Origin: an uncultured Clostridia bacterium
GTDB lineage: Bacteria; Bacillota; Clostridia; Oscillospirales; Acutalibacteraceae
Reading direction: 5' to 3'
Assembly (NCBI GenBank): GCA_947589485.1
Contig: CANQBK010000006.1
Coordinates: forward strand, 1 to 46,468
Length of the DNA: 46,468 nt
The position numbers and the translations under genes are program-made. Below the pieces are notes generated by a model that saw only the letters and a program-made list of their open reading frames with translations, did not search any database and was not told where the DNA came from. Within the stretch, counting starts at the first letter, position 1. Every line of letters begins with the position of its first letter. Below, piece after piece: positions 9,434 through 18,531 of this stretch.

Positions 9434-11695
9434 CTATCGAGATGGTTTGTTTTTCTTTGTTGATATTGACTTATCCTGTTGCTGTGTTTTTGGTTGATTT
9501 TCAAGTTTTTTAGGCTTGCTGTCAATAATATCTTTCCGACTGATAACAATAGGACTTTTTTCCTGACAACTCTTTTCCCACGAATCAGCCTTTTTAGCAA
9601 ATATATCCAAGTATGCAGACTTTAGGTCAAGGGGTAATGAACCTTTTTGGTTTACGAACGTTTTGAGAGTATTTGTCAGCGAGAGGTTGTTTGCCCATTT
9701 TTTAGCTTTATCAGATATTGTTCTATCTTCTTTTTTGTCCATAATTCCTATTGCAACTGCTGATTTTACATCATCAAAATTAAAATTCTCAGCAAGAGCA
9801 GAAAACACGGCAGCTGTATGTAGTAATTTTGTCTGCATATCGTAATTTTCTGCAAATGCAAGAGGAATAGCTGCACATAAAGCATTAACGTCAAGAGTCT
9901 TTTCAGCTTGTTTATCAGCACGATTTTCGTTTTGTTTTATTTCGTCCTCCTGTTGACTAATATCTTGATGTTCCGAATTTTGTTCGGGAGACGCTTTTTG
10001 TAAATTATTGTCTTTAAACTCATATCCTGCTTCTTTGATATGTTGTGCCGTTTCATAAGTCAACTCACCGAAAAACAAAATGTCATCGTTAATTTCACCA
10101 TTCAGCTTTTCGATAATTGATTTTTCTTCATTCTGCGGTGTGGTTCGGTTATCTATTTCGTTGTTGGTGATAGCCTTTCCTGCTTCGTTGATTACCGTAT
10201 CAACTATCATTTGCTCATTCATATTTTGATTTGCGTCAATATTATTGTTAATGCCATTTGCCGCATTCTCAATAATCTTATCAACTTGTTGATTGGAAAG
10301 AGTATTCAGCTTGTCAAGATTCATTGCTGTAAGTTTGCTGATTTTTTCATTAACAGAGTTCAGTTTATTTTGCAGCTTTGCTATTTTATTACGAAGTTGT
10401 ACTCTTTCAACGGATGATATTGTGCTTGTCAATGTAGCTTTTTTCTGTGCTATTTTTGCATTGAGCTTTAAGGATTTTTTGTTGTTTCTTTTAAGTGAGG
10501 AGTTTCTTAGATCAGATATTGCCTGAATAAAGTTTTCTCTGCGACCTTCTTTAGATTGCATATTTGTAAGAAACTTATCGACATTTTGCAGAGTTTCTAT
10601 TTTGGCAGCGTTTTTTTCGATTTTTTTATTATTGATGTTAATTTTGTCGGTCAGATTTTTGTTTTTGATTTTTATGTTGTCAATTTTTTCGTTAAATTTT
10701 GAAATTTTGCTTTCTTGCCTGTCCATCATAGACTGAAAGAATACTTGTAACGGCTGCGGCAAGGCTGCTGATTCTAAAAGTGTCTTGCAATAAGCCTTTG
10801 TTTTTTGAGCATCCTCGATCTTTGCCTGCTGTTTTTCAATTTTTACTTCATTTTTTGCGTTTTTATTGAAAAGAACAGTATTCTTATCTTCGAGCTTTGA
10901 TATTTTCATTTGCCGTTTTTTAGCTTTTGAAGAAAGAACAGGATTGTTTATATTTGTAATTTTTTGGGCAGTTTCTTTTGCTGTAAGTAGTTTTTCCTGC
11001 GGCTGATCTCGTTCACTTTCCTGATTCGGATACTTGACATTTGCCGTTGTGTATGCTATACTATCATCGAAGCTAATGATTGTGTTCGCCTCGGGGAAAT
11101 CTACCTCTATGGAAAGAAGCAAATCATTAGCTTTTTCTTTGTTATAAGCCAAAACATTTTTATGTTGGTTGATTTGCTGTTTCATGTAATCTGCAAATCC
11201 TTCTCGTCCATACGCAGATGTAATTCTGTTTACATCATCAACAGAACCATTATCTGACAAACTAATAGATACTAATACTTGCTGTCCTTTGTCATCTTGT
11301 ATATCCGTTATAGCAACAAGTGAATTATCCCGCGAACCTTTCAATACCATTACTGGGTTTTTTAAATTTTCCAGTGCATTGACAAGTTGACTTTCAGAAA
11401 GGAAATGACCGCTTTTCTTTGTTCTCTGTCCGTTGCTGTCACGAATTTCAGGTGACATTATTTTATCAATAACCTTTTTTGTTATTGTCATATTTAAAGT
11501 TCCGTCAGCTCCACAAATTGCAAGCGAAGCAGGTGTTTTTCCCACCAACAGAGGACTGCTTGCAAGCTTTTTATCTCCGCTTATAAGCTTCTTCAAATCC
11601 GCTTCAAAGCGTTTCATCTCTTTTTCATTTTGCTCAATTTTGCGGTACATTTCCGTTATTTCTTCCGCACTTGGCATTTTATTTATTTCCGGCAT
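9434..11695 (-). CDS. MuF-C-like domain plus coiled-coil element protein
   Basis: This 753-residue protein has three parts. Residues about 45-220 resemble the MuF-C-type domain of the giant neighbour, with shared landmarks NPVMV, DNSLVAITDI, a D-D-x-G-x-x-V strand, and SAYGREGF. Residues about 240-480 are a long, lysine-rich coiled coil. The C-terminal third is polar, with one more conserved-looking patch near residues 615-690 (ALCAAIPLAFAENYDMQTKL). An AAAGGA site stands seven bases before the ATG. It is the last gene before hairpin copy B and the giant gene. The function is unknown; the coiled coil would suit a structural or DNA-handling role. Confidence 0.8.
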   Translation of the reverse strand: MPEINKMPSAEEITEMYRKIEQNEKEMKRFEADLKKLISGDKKLASSPLLVGKTPASLAICGADGTLNMTITKKVIDKIMSPEIRDSNGQRTKKSGHFLSESQLVNALENLKNPVMVLKGSRDNSLVAITDIQDDKGQQVLVSISLSDNGSVDDVNRITSAYGREGFADYMKQQINQHKNVLAYNKEKANDLLLSIEVDFPEANTIISFDDSIAYTTANVKYPNQESERDQPQEKLLTAKETAQKITNINNPVLSSKAKKRQMKISKLEDKNTVLFNKNAKNEVKIEKQQAKIEDAQKTKAYCKTLLESAALPQPLQVFFQSMMDRQESKISKFNEKIDNIKIKNKNLTDKININNKKIEKNAAKIETLQNVDKFLTNMQSKEGRRENFIQAISDLRNSSLKRNNKKSLKLNAKIAQKKATLTSTISSVERVQLRNKIAKLQNKLNSVNEKISKLTAMNLDKLNTLSNQQVDKIIENAANGINNNIDANQNMNEQMIVDTVINEAGKAITNNEIDNRTTPQNEEKSIIEKLNGEINDDILFFGELTYETAQHIKEAGYEFKDNNLQKASPEQNSEHQDISQQEDEIKQNENRADKQAEKTLDVNALCAAIPLAFAENYDMQTKLLHTAAVFSALAENFNFDDVKSAVAIGIMDKKEDRTISDKAKKWANNLSLTNTLKTFVNQKGSLPLDLKSAYLDIFAKKADSWEKSCQEKSPIVISRKDIIDSKPKKLENQPKTQQQDKSISTKKNKPSR

Positions 11696-11722
11696 AAAAA
11701 AATCCTTTCTTTTTATAATTGC

Positions 11723-11762
11723 TTGACAAAGACTAAAATAATTGATACACTACACAATAGTG
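11723..11762 (+). promoter_or_regulatory. plus-strand sigma-A promoter with an overlapping palindrome
   Basis: TTGACA (11723-11728) and TACACT (11746-11751) are separated by exactly 17 bases. The palindrome CACTA-CACAA-TAGTG (11748-11762) overlaps the -10 box and start region, and an AGTG-GGT-CACT motif follows. It points against all surrounding genes, and no plus-strand gene with a start codon follows closely. It lies in the 135-base gap between the 753-residue and 140-residue genes. Confidence 0.5.
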
Positions 11763-11830
11763 GGTCACTGTATCGCATTAGACTGGGAATATCGGTTTCT
11801 TGTGTCTGCGAACATACCTACTTTTTTATA

Positions 11831-12253
11831 TTAGCTGCAATTATACTTCCTCACAGGCTGTTCATACTCCACGCTTTGAGCCTGCCTGTTATTCATTTGC
11901 TGATTTTTTTCGGCAATAATTCTCGCATTTCTCAGTATCTGCTCCCGACTCAAAAGTGCTTGAGCCGAGAGCTTTTTGCTTTCCTGTTCCTGATCGGGAG
12001 CTTTCTGCTTTGCCTGTTCGATCTGCTTTTCTGTTTCGCTGTTCAGCTGAACCACACGACCAAGAACCTGTTTAATGGTGATTTGATCGGAGTGGTAATT
12101 ATCCGCATATATATGGCATAAGGTTTTCTGAATATCTGACGGGTATTTTTCTATCGCCGTAACAGATGTATTCAACAGATTTGCGATTTCCGGCAGCAGA
12201 CTTTTATAGCTTTCAGGATCTGAATTATTACTATGCTGTCTGTGTCTGTTCAT
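11831..12253 (-). CDS. unknown element protein between topB and the coiled-coil gene
   Basis: A 140-residue polar protein I do not recognise. Residues 15-65 (LLPEIANLLNTSVTAIEKYP, then QKTLCHIYADNYH) look like a compact helical domain, and the rest is a glutamine- and lysine-rich helix. There is no signal peptide or membrane segment. Its ATG overlaps the topB stop (ATGA at 12250-12253), so it is translationally coupled to topoisomerase. Position is its only functional clue. Confidence 0.75.
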   Translation of the reverse strand: MNRHRQHSNNSDPESYKSLLPEIANLLNTSVTAIEKYPSDIQKTLCHIYADNYHSDQITIKQVLGRVVQLNSETEKQIEQAKQKAPDQEQESKKLSAQALLSREQILRNARIIAEKNQQMNNRQAQSVEYEQPVRKYNCS

Positions 12254-14325
12254 CTTTTCTTACCACCTTTGTTATCGAATTCAAACTCTACCGCAAAGGT
12301 TGATTTATTAAGTTTCAGATGTGCGTCAAAGCTTTTACCTGATTTCGCAGTGAATCCCTTGATAATGTCGGTTTTACCCTTAGAAAGCAGCTTTTCAGCT
12401 TGTGTCTGACTTATTTCCTTTCCTGCAACGGTTTTCCAGATAACAAAACCGCAGCCGTCCTTACCGCTTTCACAGGAATATGATTTAGGATATGAAACAA
12501 TCCTTTTTCCGCACTTCGGACAAATGCCTATACTCGGACGGCTAAAATTAAAGGTTGAAGTGTCAACTGAAGAATATGTGTTTACAAGATTACTTGTAAA
12601 ATCTGTAATGTTACGCATAAAATCAGCTGCACTTGCAGAACCATTTTCTATATTCTGCAAGGCTGTTTCCCAATCCGCAGTCATTTTAGGGGATTTGATT
12701 TCTTCGGGAACAACCTTTATGAGATTTATGCCTTTTTCGGTCGGGAGAATATTCCTGCCGTCACGGACGATATATTGTCCTTTTACAAGCTTTTCAATAA
12801 TGCCGGCTCTTGTTGCAGGAGTACCAAGTCCTTTCTTTTCAACATCAGAACCCTCAACATAATCATTGTTTCCGGCTGTTTCCATTGCTGAAAGAAGTGT
12901 GTCCTCGGTGTACTGTTTCGGAGGTGCCGTAAAGTGTTCGCTTAACTTTGCAGGAACGGAATTGAAAAATTCAACGGTTGGATTTTGGAAAACCTGTTCC
13001 TCCGGCTTATCAGAAGATTTTGTTTTCTTAAAATTCTCTTTAACGGCTTTTTCAAGGCTTTTATAACCCTGTTCAATAATCGTTTTTCCGCTTGCATAAA
13101 ATTCATGTTGTTCAGAGCAAACTGTTATTTTAACAGATTCGTAGATGTGGGGAGCGGAAGTTGCAAGAAGAAGCCTGCCGGCTATCAGAGCAAGAATATT
13201 ACGTTCTCCGTCCGGTAAAGCTGCTATATTGGCATTAATAATTTCCTGTGTAGGGATAATCGCATGGTGATCTGATACTTTGGCATTATTTATACAGCGT
13301 TTAACATCGGGATTTTTTACATAGCTTGAAAAAATACTAAAACACTTGCAAACCGTGTTAATCGTATTGAGAGCAGTTTGTTCCATATCATCGGTAATAT
13401 ATTGACTATCAGTGCGTGGATATGTAACAAGCTTCTGTTCATATAAAGACTGTGTATAATCAAGAGTCTGTTGAGCGGTATAGCCGCACATACGGTTCGC
13501 TTCTCTTTGCAGGGTTGTAAGGTCATAGAGCTTCGGCGGATTAGAAGTTTTCTTGTCACGCTGAATATTTGTAATAACCGCTTGTTTGCCGTTACAAATT
13601 GCATATAGGTCATAGGCAGTTTTATAATCATCAATCCGAGCTGATGAAGCGATAAAATAACCGCAGTCCAAATCTACCGTATAGAATTTTTCCTTAATAA
13701 AATTGGTTACCTTAAAATTTCTGTCAACAACCATTGCCAAAAGCGGAGTTTGAACTCTGCCAATATTCAAATGACTTCTGTATCTTATCGAAAAAAGACG
13801 TGTGGCATTCATACCAATAAGCCAATCAGCTTTAGCTCTGGCAAATCCGGCAGCAAACAGGTTATCATAGTCACTGTCCGGTTTGAGATTGGAAAACGCC
13901 TGTCTGATAGCACTTTCTTCAAGTGATGATGTCCACAAGCGTTTGACAGGCTTATGGCAATTTGCGTAATTGTAAACATACCTGAAAATACACTCACCCT
14001 CACGTCCTGCGTCCGTTGCACATACTATTTCGGTTACATTAGGACGAAACATCAATTCTTTTAATATGTCAAACTGTGCTTTTGTAGATATGTCAAGCTC
14101 AAATTGCCATTCAGTGGGCATTATGGGAAGATTTTCAAACTTCCACGGTTTTTCCGCATACCTCGTCCCGTAGGCTTCGGGATTGGCAAGATGAATTAAA
14201 TGTCCAACGCACCAAGAGATAATGTAATTATCGTTCTGTATATAACCGCCCTTGTTCTCGGAAACTCCGAGAACGGCGGCAATAGATTTTGCAACTGACG
14301 GTTTTTCAGCAATCACCAATATCAT
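12250..14325 (-). CDS. topB: DNA topoisomerase III (type IA)
   Basis: This 691-residue type IA topoisomerase relaxes or decatenates DNA during conjugative replication. The TOPRIM start MILVIAEKPSVAKSIAAVLG is clear, and the acidic TOPRIM motif appears as CATDAGREGE. SIRYRSHLNIGRVQTPLL is the conserved segment before the active site. The catalytic tyrosine sits in LVTYPRTDSQY at about residue 302. The C-terminal region carries a zinc-ribbon-like CPKCGKRIVSYPKSYSC, then a helix-rich tail. The ATG at 14323-14325 follows AGGAG by ten bases; an in-frame extension upstream overlaps the previous gene and is not needed. TopB at this position is standard for Tn1549-like elements. Confidence 0.95.
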   Translation of the reverse strand: MILVIAEKPSVAKSIAAVLGVSENKGGYIQNDNYIISWCVGHLIHLANPEAYGTRYAEKPWKFENLPIMPTEWQFELDISTKAQFDILKELMFRPNVTEIVCATDAGREGECIFRYVYNYANCHKPVKRLWTSSLEESAIRQAFSNLKPDSDYDNLFAAGFARAKADWLIGMNATRLFSIRYRSHLNIGRVQTPLLAMVVDRNFKVTNFIKEKFYTVDLDCGYFIASSARIDDYKTAYDLYAICNGKQAVITNIQRDKKTSNPPKLYDLTTLQREANRMCGYTAQQTLDYTQSLYEQKLVTYPRTDSQYITDDMEQTALNTINTVCKCFSIFSSYVKNPDVKRCINNAKVSDHHAIIPTQEIINANIAALPDGERNILALIAGRLLLATSAPHIYESVKITVCSEQHEFYASGKTIIEQGYKSLEKAVKENFKKTKSSDKPEEQVFQNPTVEFFNSVPAKLSEHFTAPPKQYTEDTLLSAMETAGNNDYVEGSDVEKKGLGTPATRAGIIEKLVKGQYIVRDGRNILPTEKGINLIKVVPEEIKSPKMTADWETALQNIENGSASAADFMRNITDFTSNLVNTYSSVDTSTFNFSRPSIGICPKCGKRIVSYPKSYSCESGKDGCGFVIWKTVAGKEISQTQAEKLLSKGKTDIIKGFTAKSGKSFDAHLKLNKSTFAVEFEFDNKGGKKR

Positions 14326-14347
14326 TTTTGTTTTTCTCCTTTTTTGT

Positions 14348-15145
14348 TTATTCATCATCTTCATTTATTTCATCATCATCAAAATCATCATCTATTAATT
14401 CTGGTTCTTCTTTTTTCTTTCCAAATCCACCCTTTTTAATTTTGAAAATGACAAAACCAATTGCTACAAGGATTAAGACACCAATAATAATTATCAAATT
14501 ACTATCAATTCCGCCTCCGCTTTCCTCATTTTCCTTGTTTTTATTGTCTGAAGAAGATAAGTTGCTTTCTTCAGATTCACTGCTCAATGTAGAATTGTCA
14601 TCATTATCATTATTATTGTTATTATCGTTATTGCCATCAACTGTAACAGTTCCATCGGAATCCCTATTGAGCAGCGCTTGTAAATCGTATGTATCGACCT
14701 CATTCAAGAAATAAACATTATCAGTTGTTTTTAGCTTATCCACAATAATATAGAATACATTTCCGTCACGGGTCTTAGCAGCTATAAATTGATAATTGCC
14801 ATTTTCCGCAACTATATCTTCCATAGCCGTTAAATCAGCATTTCCGACTGTATGTTCGGAAAATTTGTAATTTGAAATTTCGGATTTTTCATTGTTTTCT
14901 GCTGCGCTGCTTTCTTTTTCATTGACACTTTCTTCTATCGATACTTCTGTTTCTGAATCTTGTTTGGCACTGACAGTTGCAGATGTTTCGGTCGGTTGTT
15001 GGCTATTTGAAGTGCTGGCGGTTGCAGATGTTTCGGTCGATTTCTCGGTAGTGGCGGCAGCAGTTGCAGCAAAAACGGAAACCGAAAACATCATTCCAAG
15101 CGCCATAGCTAAAATTATTGTTGTAATTTTTTTTGGTACTTTCAT
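14348..15145 (-). CDS. DUF4366 / CD1107-type exported element protein
   Basis: This 265-residue protein has an N-terminal signal peptide (residues 1-27, ending VSVFAATAA), a Ser/Thr/Glu-rich linker, and a globular region at about 95-165 (ADLTAMEDIVAENGNYQFIA and FYIIVDKLKTTDNVYFLNEV). A second low-complexity linker follows, then one membrane helix (NLIIIIGVLILVAIGFVIF) and an acidic tail. This is the layout of the CD1107 family, which sits next to topoisomerase III in Clostridioides CTn elements. It is probably anchored in the membrane with the globular part outside. The ATG overlaps the DUF4315 stop (ATGA). Confidence 0.9.
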   Translation of the reverse strand: MKVPKKITTIILAMALGMMFSVSVFAATAAATTEKSTETSATASTSNSQQPTETSATVSAKQDSETEVSIEESVNEKESSAAENNEKSEISNYKFSEHTVGNADLTAMEDIVAENGNYQFIAAKTRDGNVFYIIVDKLKTTDNVYFLNEVDTYDLQALLNRDSDGTVTVDGNNDNNNNNDNDDNSTLSSESEESNLSSSDNKNKENEESGGGIDSNLIIIIGVLILVAIGFVIFKIKKGGFGKKKEEPELIDDDFDDDEINEDDE

Positions 15146-15426
15146 TTTATTACCTCCAATGATTCACTATTTGATACTGAAACAAGTTCCAAAATATCCT
15201 CTTTTGTCAAATTGTTTTCTTTCAAAATTTTTACAAGTGCCAAATCGCTACTCAGCGTTTCTGCGCTTGCTCCGTTGTTTTTTACAACATCTAAAATTTC
15301 TTGCTCCGTAATTTCTTTTTTTTGCTGAAGCAAGCTCTTTTTTTGCATCAAAAGAGTTTTCATTTTTTCGTCGATAACAGATATTTTTTTATCTATTGAT
15401 GAAATTTTCTTTTTTATGTCGCTCAT
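15142..15426 (-). CDS. DUF4315 family protein
   Basis: A 94-residue cytoplasmic protein with an N-terminal coiled coil (residues 1-42, DIKKKISSIDKKISVIDEKM) and a helical C-terminal part. This is the standard small partner between the CD1108 and CD1107 genes in this element family. Its molecular role is unknown. GGAGGG precedes the ATG, and its stop overlaps the next start, so the two are translated together. Confidence 0.88.
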   Translation of the reverse strand: MSDIKKKISSIDKKISVIDEKMKTLLMQKKSLLQQKKEITEQEILDVVKNNGASAETLSSDLALVKILKENNLTKEDILELVSVSNSESLEVIK

Positions 15427-15445
15427 CGTTATAACCCTCCTATTT

Positions 15446-17620
15446 TCATTTCACTATTTCCTCGTCATTACGGTACATTAAATAAATTGGGTTTACCGTC
15501 GACCAAGTATCATTGAGAATCCAGCAATCAACATAATTTATTGCCACTTCAATATGAAGGTATGTCTTGTTAGCCTTGCTGTCTATGTCATCATAGCAAT
15601 GTTTTTTGTTCGTGACTGTTCCTATACATTGTCCTGCTTTGATATTATCTCCTTCTTTAAGGTCGGTTTTAATGTTAACGTACTTAAACGCAGTGGTTCT
15701 GTCAGCATTATTGTCATACCAGTAATTAACAGTGCTTAAAATTGAAAGTGAATTTTCATTGTTTTTAACCCATTCTATTTTTCCATCCGTCATTGCGTAG
15801 ACTTTATCTCCGTTTTGAGCCAAAATATCAAGACCGTTATGTAATCCATTAAGTCCCTCGCAATCTTTTTTGTTCCAATCCTTGATGTTATAACCGTAAC
15901 GATTATAAATCTTGCCGTTATCAATAAGTTTTTGGAGTGACAACGTATTGAGTGGAGCGTCCATCAATTGATGAAATCCGTATGGCTTAGCTTCATCTTT
16001 ATCTTCGTTACCGTTTAATAGACGGTAAAAATTAATTCGTTCGGCACTATTGTCTCTTTTCTTTAATATAGATTCAGCAGCTTCATCAAAGGTACATTTG
16101 CTATTGACGGTATAATACAGAGAACAATTATCGTACCAGTAGTATTTTCTATAAAAACTGACAAGATATGTATCTTTTTGACCACACCATCTTTCTGTAT
16201 CGGATGAAGAAACAATATAATAAACTTCAGATCCATCAAAAGATATTTGTGCACGATTTGAATATTTTATGCTGCCATCATTGTTTTTGCCGTTTGCCCA
16301 AACAAACTTGTAATACTTAAACGGCTGTGATTTGATGTTTTCAATAAAATATCCAGTTTCGTTGCCATTGTTATCAAGCAGTGCGTATGTGGTAGAGTCA
16401 TAAGTTCGATATTTGACCGTGCCATTATAAATGTATTTTTCCACCTCAGAACGTTCAACCATCATTTTGTTATAGAATGAATTGGTCATATTACCCTTTG
16501 GATCGACAATAATATAACGTTGATCTTGAATGAAATAACCTGTTTTTTTGTCATCATTATTAGCATCCAAGACTTCAAGCGTATCGTAATCATAATGAAT
16601 ATACCCATCTTTGGCAAACGCCCAAATTTCAGGCGGAACTGATTTTAACTTCATTTGACTTTTGGTGAATCCCTCCTTCTCGATAGTGTAATATGTTCCG
16701 TTACTTGCACCACCACCGCCGTAAACTGCATACTGTTGATATTGCTTCCATCCAGAAAAATCTTCATAATATTGCATAAATGAATATTCTGTGTCAAATA
16801 AATTCTGCAGTATCTCATCTACTTCTTTGTCAGACTTCCAATCCCAATAAGTCGTATTGCCGTTATCATCTGGTGGTTCGTAGTAATAAGCGCACATAAA
16901 AGAGGCAAGTTTGTCATCATCGTAATCGAATTTTGGAGTTTGACTAAATTTATCGCTTTTCCCCCAATACAGTTTGTCGGGATCCGATTTGTAACTATCG
17001 GTTTTTACTCCCAGTTCTTCGAGCCCATTACGCCAATCCGTAGAGATTTTTAGAATTTTTTCGTTAAAGTCATAAGCAATTTTCGTGTAATGTTCACAAG
17101 CCCAAGAGATGTATCTGTCTTGTGCGGTATACGTTCCAAGAATATACGAATTATTTCCTGCGGCTCCGGTGAACATAAGTAAAATTACAGAAAAAATAAA
17201 AATTATTCCTACAATTGGTGCCAAAAAAATGCCAAGAAGTTTTATGGCAAATTTTGTAAAATCCCCAACAAGTTTTGCTGTTTCTTTCGCCGCCTTTTTT
17301 GCGGCGATTTTTGCTTTTTCGGCGGCTCTTTGCATAGCCGTTTTCTGTTTTTTCTTAATGTGATTGCGCTTGTTTTTTTTCAATTCAGAAGTATTGCTAT
17401 TCAATTTGTTTTCTTGTTTGTGGAGTTTTTGCTTTTGAAACTCAATGCGCATATTTTTGTCATAAAGTTTTGTAGAAATTTTTTTTCCGGCCTTGAATAA
17501 ACTTTTGCCGACTTTATAAGACTTATTTACGCCTTGAACAATATCATTGTTTTGGTCGGAATTGAGGATTTTTCGTCCACTTGATGAAAGAACATTTTTT
17601 GCTAACGTTACAGAAGGCAC
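15446..17620 (-). CDS. CD1108-type cell-wall protein, C-terminal part with M23 peptidase-like domain
   Basis: This 724-residue frame has a lysine-rich start, one membrane helix (residues about 130-155, LLGIFLAPIVGIIFIFSVIL), a long exported region like the CD1108 family, and a C-terminal M23-like domain. HNGLD (H594, D598) gives the first metal motif. The second reads YLH (687-689), where the usual HxH has lost its first, catalytic histidine. The family opens the cell wall for the mating channel. The GTG taken as start has no ribosome-binding site, and the frame stays open upstream to 17692, overlapping the previous gene in the -1 frame. It is therefore probably the second part of one protein (see 17678-17692). 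Confidence 0.8.
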   Translation of the reverse strand: MPSVTLAKNVLSSSGRKILNSDQNNDIVQGVNKSYKVGKSLFKAGKKISTKLYDKNMRIEFQKQKLHKQENKLNSNTSELKKNKRNHIKKKQKTAMQRAAEKAKIAAKKAAKETAKLVGDFTKFAIKLLGIFLAPIVGIIFIFSVILLMFTGAAGNNSYILGTYTAQDRYISWACEHYTKIAYDFNEKILKISTDWRNGLEELGVKTDSYKSDPDKLYWGKSDKFSQTPKFDYDDDKLASFMCAYYYEPPDDNGNTTYWDWKSDKEVDEILQNLFDTEYSFMQYYEDFSGWKQYQQYAVYGGGGASNGTYYTIEKEGFTKSQMKLKSVPPEIWAFAKDGYIHYDYDTLEVLDANNDDKKTGYFIQDQRYIIVDPKGNMTNSFYNKMMVERSEVEKYIYNGTVKYRTYDSTTYALLDNNGNETGYFIENIKSQPFKYYKFVWANGKNNDGSIKYSNRAQISFDGSEVYYIVSSSDTERWCGQKDTYLVSFYRKYYWYDNCSLYYTVNSKCTFDEAAESILKKRDNSAERINFYRLLNGNEDKDEAKPYGFHQLMDAPLNTLSLQKLIDNGKIYNRYGYNIKDWNKKDCEGLNGLHNGLDILAQNGDKVYAMTDGKIEWVKNNENSLSILSTVNYWYDNNADRTTAFKYVNIKTDLKEGDNIKAGQCIGTVTNKKHCYDDIDSKANKTYLHIEVAINYVDCWILNDTWSTVNPIYLMYRNDEEIVK

Positions 17621-17677
17621 AAGGGGAAGGGCAGCAAGCGGAACTATCTTTGACTGTTTTACTTCTTTTTTCGATAA

Positions 17678-17692
17678 CCTTTTTATTTTTTC
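17678..17692 (-). other. A-rich overlap, candidate -1 frameshift site or disrupting indel
   Basis: Minus strand: G AAA AAA TAA AAA GG, where TAA (17683-17685) ends the upstream 277-residue frame. Slipping back one base on the A-run enters the frame of the downstream 724-residue gene, which is open from here but lacks a good start. A programmed slip, a real mutation or a homopolymer sequencing error would all look like this. Confidence 0.5.
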
Positions 17693-18516
17693 TTATTTCT
17701 GTAAATTGCACGCTCAGAGTTTCTAAGTTGTTTTTGATAACAAATTTTACTTTTGACAACAATGCGAATTTTTTTGTTATGAAGTCTTATTTTTTTCTTA
17801 TCATTGCTATTTTGCTGACTTGAATTTGTGGGATAAGATTTCTGTAATTTTTTTAATTTACCTTTAAGTATTGATTTATTTTGCAGATAATCTTTTTTGG
17901 CGGATTTATATTTTTTTTTGGCAGTAGCAAACTGTTTCTTTTGAGCCGAATATGCAGTTTTTTTCTGAATACGAGCCGCACGATTTCGCCGATAATTAAT
18001 TAAGTATTTGCGTCCAGAATCAAGCGTTTGAATCGTGGTTACGCTTGTCATTATTGCCTTGCCAGTATCCATTGTTTCGCTGCTGTTTTTGAGCTTTTGC
18101 CAATATTGGCGTGTAACAAACCACTCGGCTTCAATAACGGCTTTTTCCGAAGTCAATAAAGTTGAACCGGCAACTCTGCGAATAAAACTTTTATTTCTGT
18201 GTTTACCCTCAACAAATCTTTTTGATTCGGAAATTCTGTGAAATACGCCCCGTGGCTTAAATAAAGGACGTAGCGGAGCTTCAGCTCTTATTAATTTTAT
18301 ATGTGTTCTATATTTTCCCGAATATCCTTGCCGTCGCACTAATTTTATATGAAATTCTTTTCCAACAAACGGGTTTGTGATAACATCTTTAGTAAACAAA
18401 GCTGTTGTTTCAGCAATCAAAGCCGTTTTGACAGCCATTTTTATCACTATATTTTTTGACGGCGTACCTACTTTATGCATTCGGTGAAGAATACCTCTGT
18501 CGTTGTAATCTTCCAT
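17683..18516 (-). CDS. basic coiled-coil protein, likely N-terminal part of the CD1108-type protein
   Basis: A 277-residue, very basic protein. The first 120 residues hold short segments rich in arginine and aromatic residues. Residues about 185-260 are a lysine-rich helix (KKQFATAKKKYKSAKKDY). There is no signal peptide. From memory, CD1108-family proteins in related elements begin with a similar basic coiled coil before the membrane helix, which supports one original gene split at 17,685. GAGGG precedes its ATG, 14 bases after the VirB4 stop. If it acts alone, its function is unknown. Confidence 0.7.
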   Translation of the reverse strand: MEDYNDRGILHRMHKVGTPSKNIVIKMAVKTALIAETTALFTKDVITNPFVGKEFHIKLVRRQGYSGKYRTHIKLIRAEAPLRPLFKPRGVFHRISESKRFVEGKHRNKSFIRRVAGSTLLTSEKAVIEAEWFVTRQYWQKLKNSSETMDTGKAIMTSVTTIQTLDSGRKYLINYRRNRAARIQKKTAYSAQKKQFATAKKKYKSAKKDYLQNKSILKGKLKKLQKSYPTNSSQQNSNDKKKIRLHNKKIRIVVKSKICYQKQLRNSERAIYRNKKK

Positions 18517-18531
18517 TATATCCCTCTTTAG

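Noticed and set aside
11630-12121. 163-codon plus-strand frame after the plus-strand promoter
   Set aside because: It starts before the promoter, overlaps two supported minus-strand genes, and has no ribosome-binding site.
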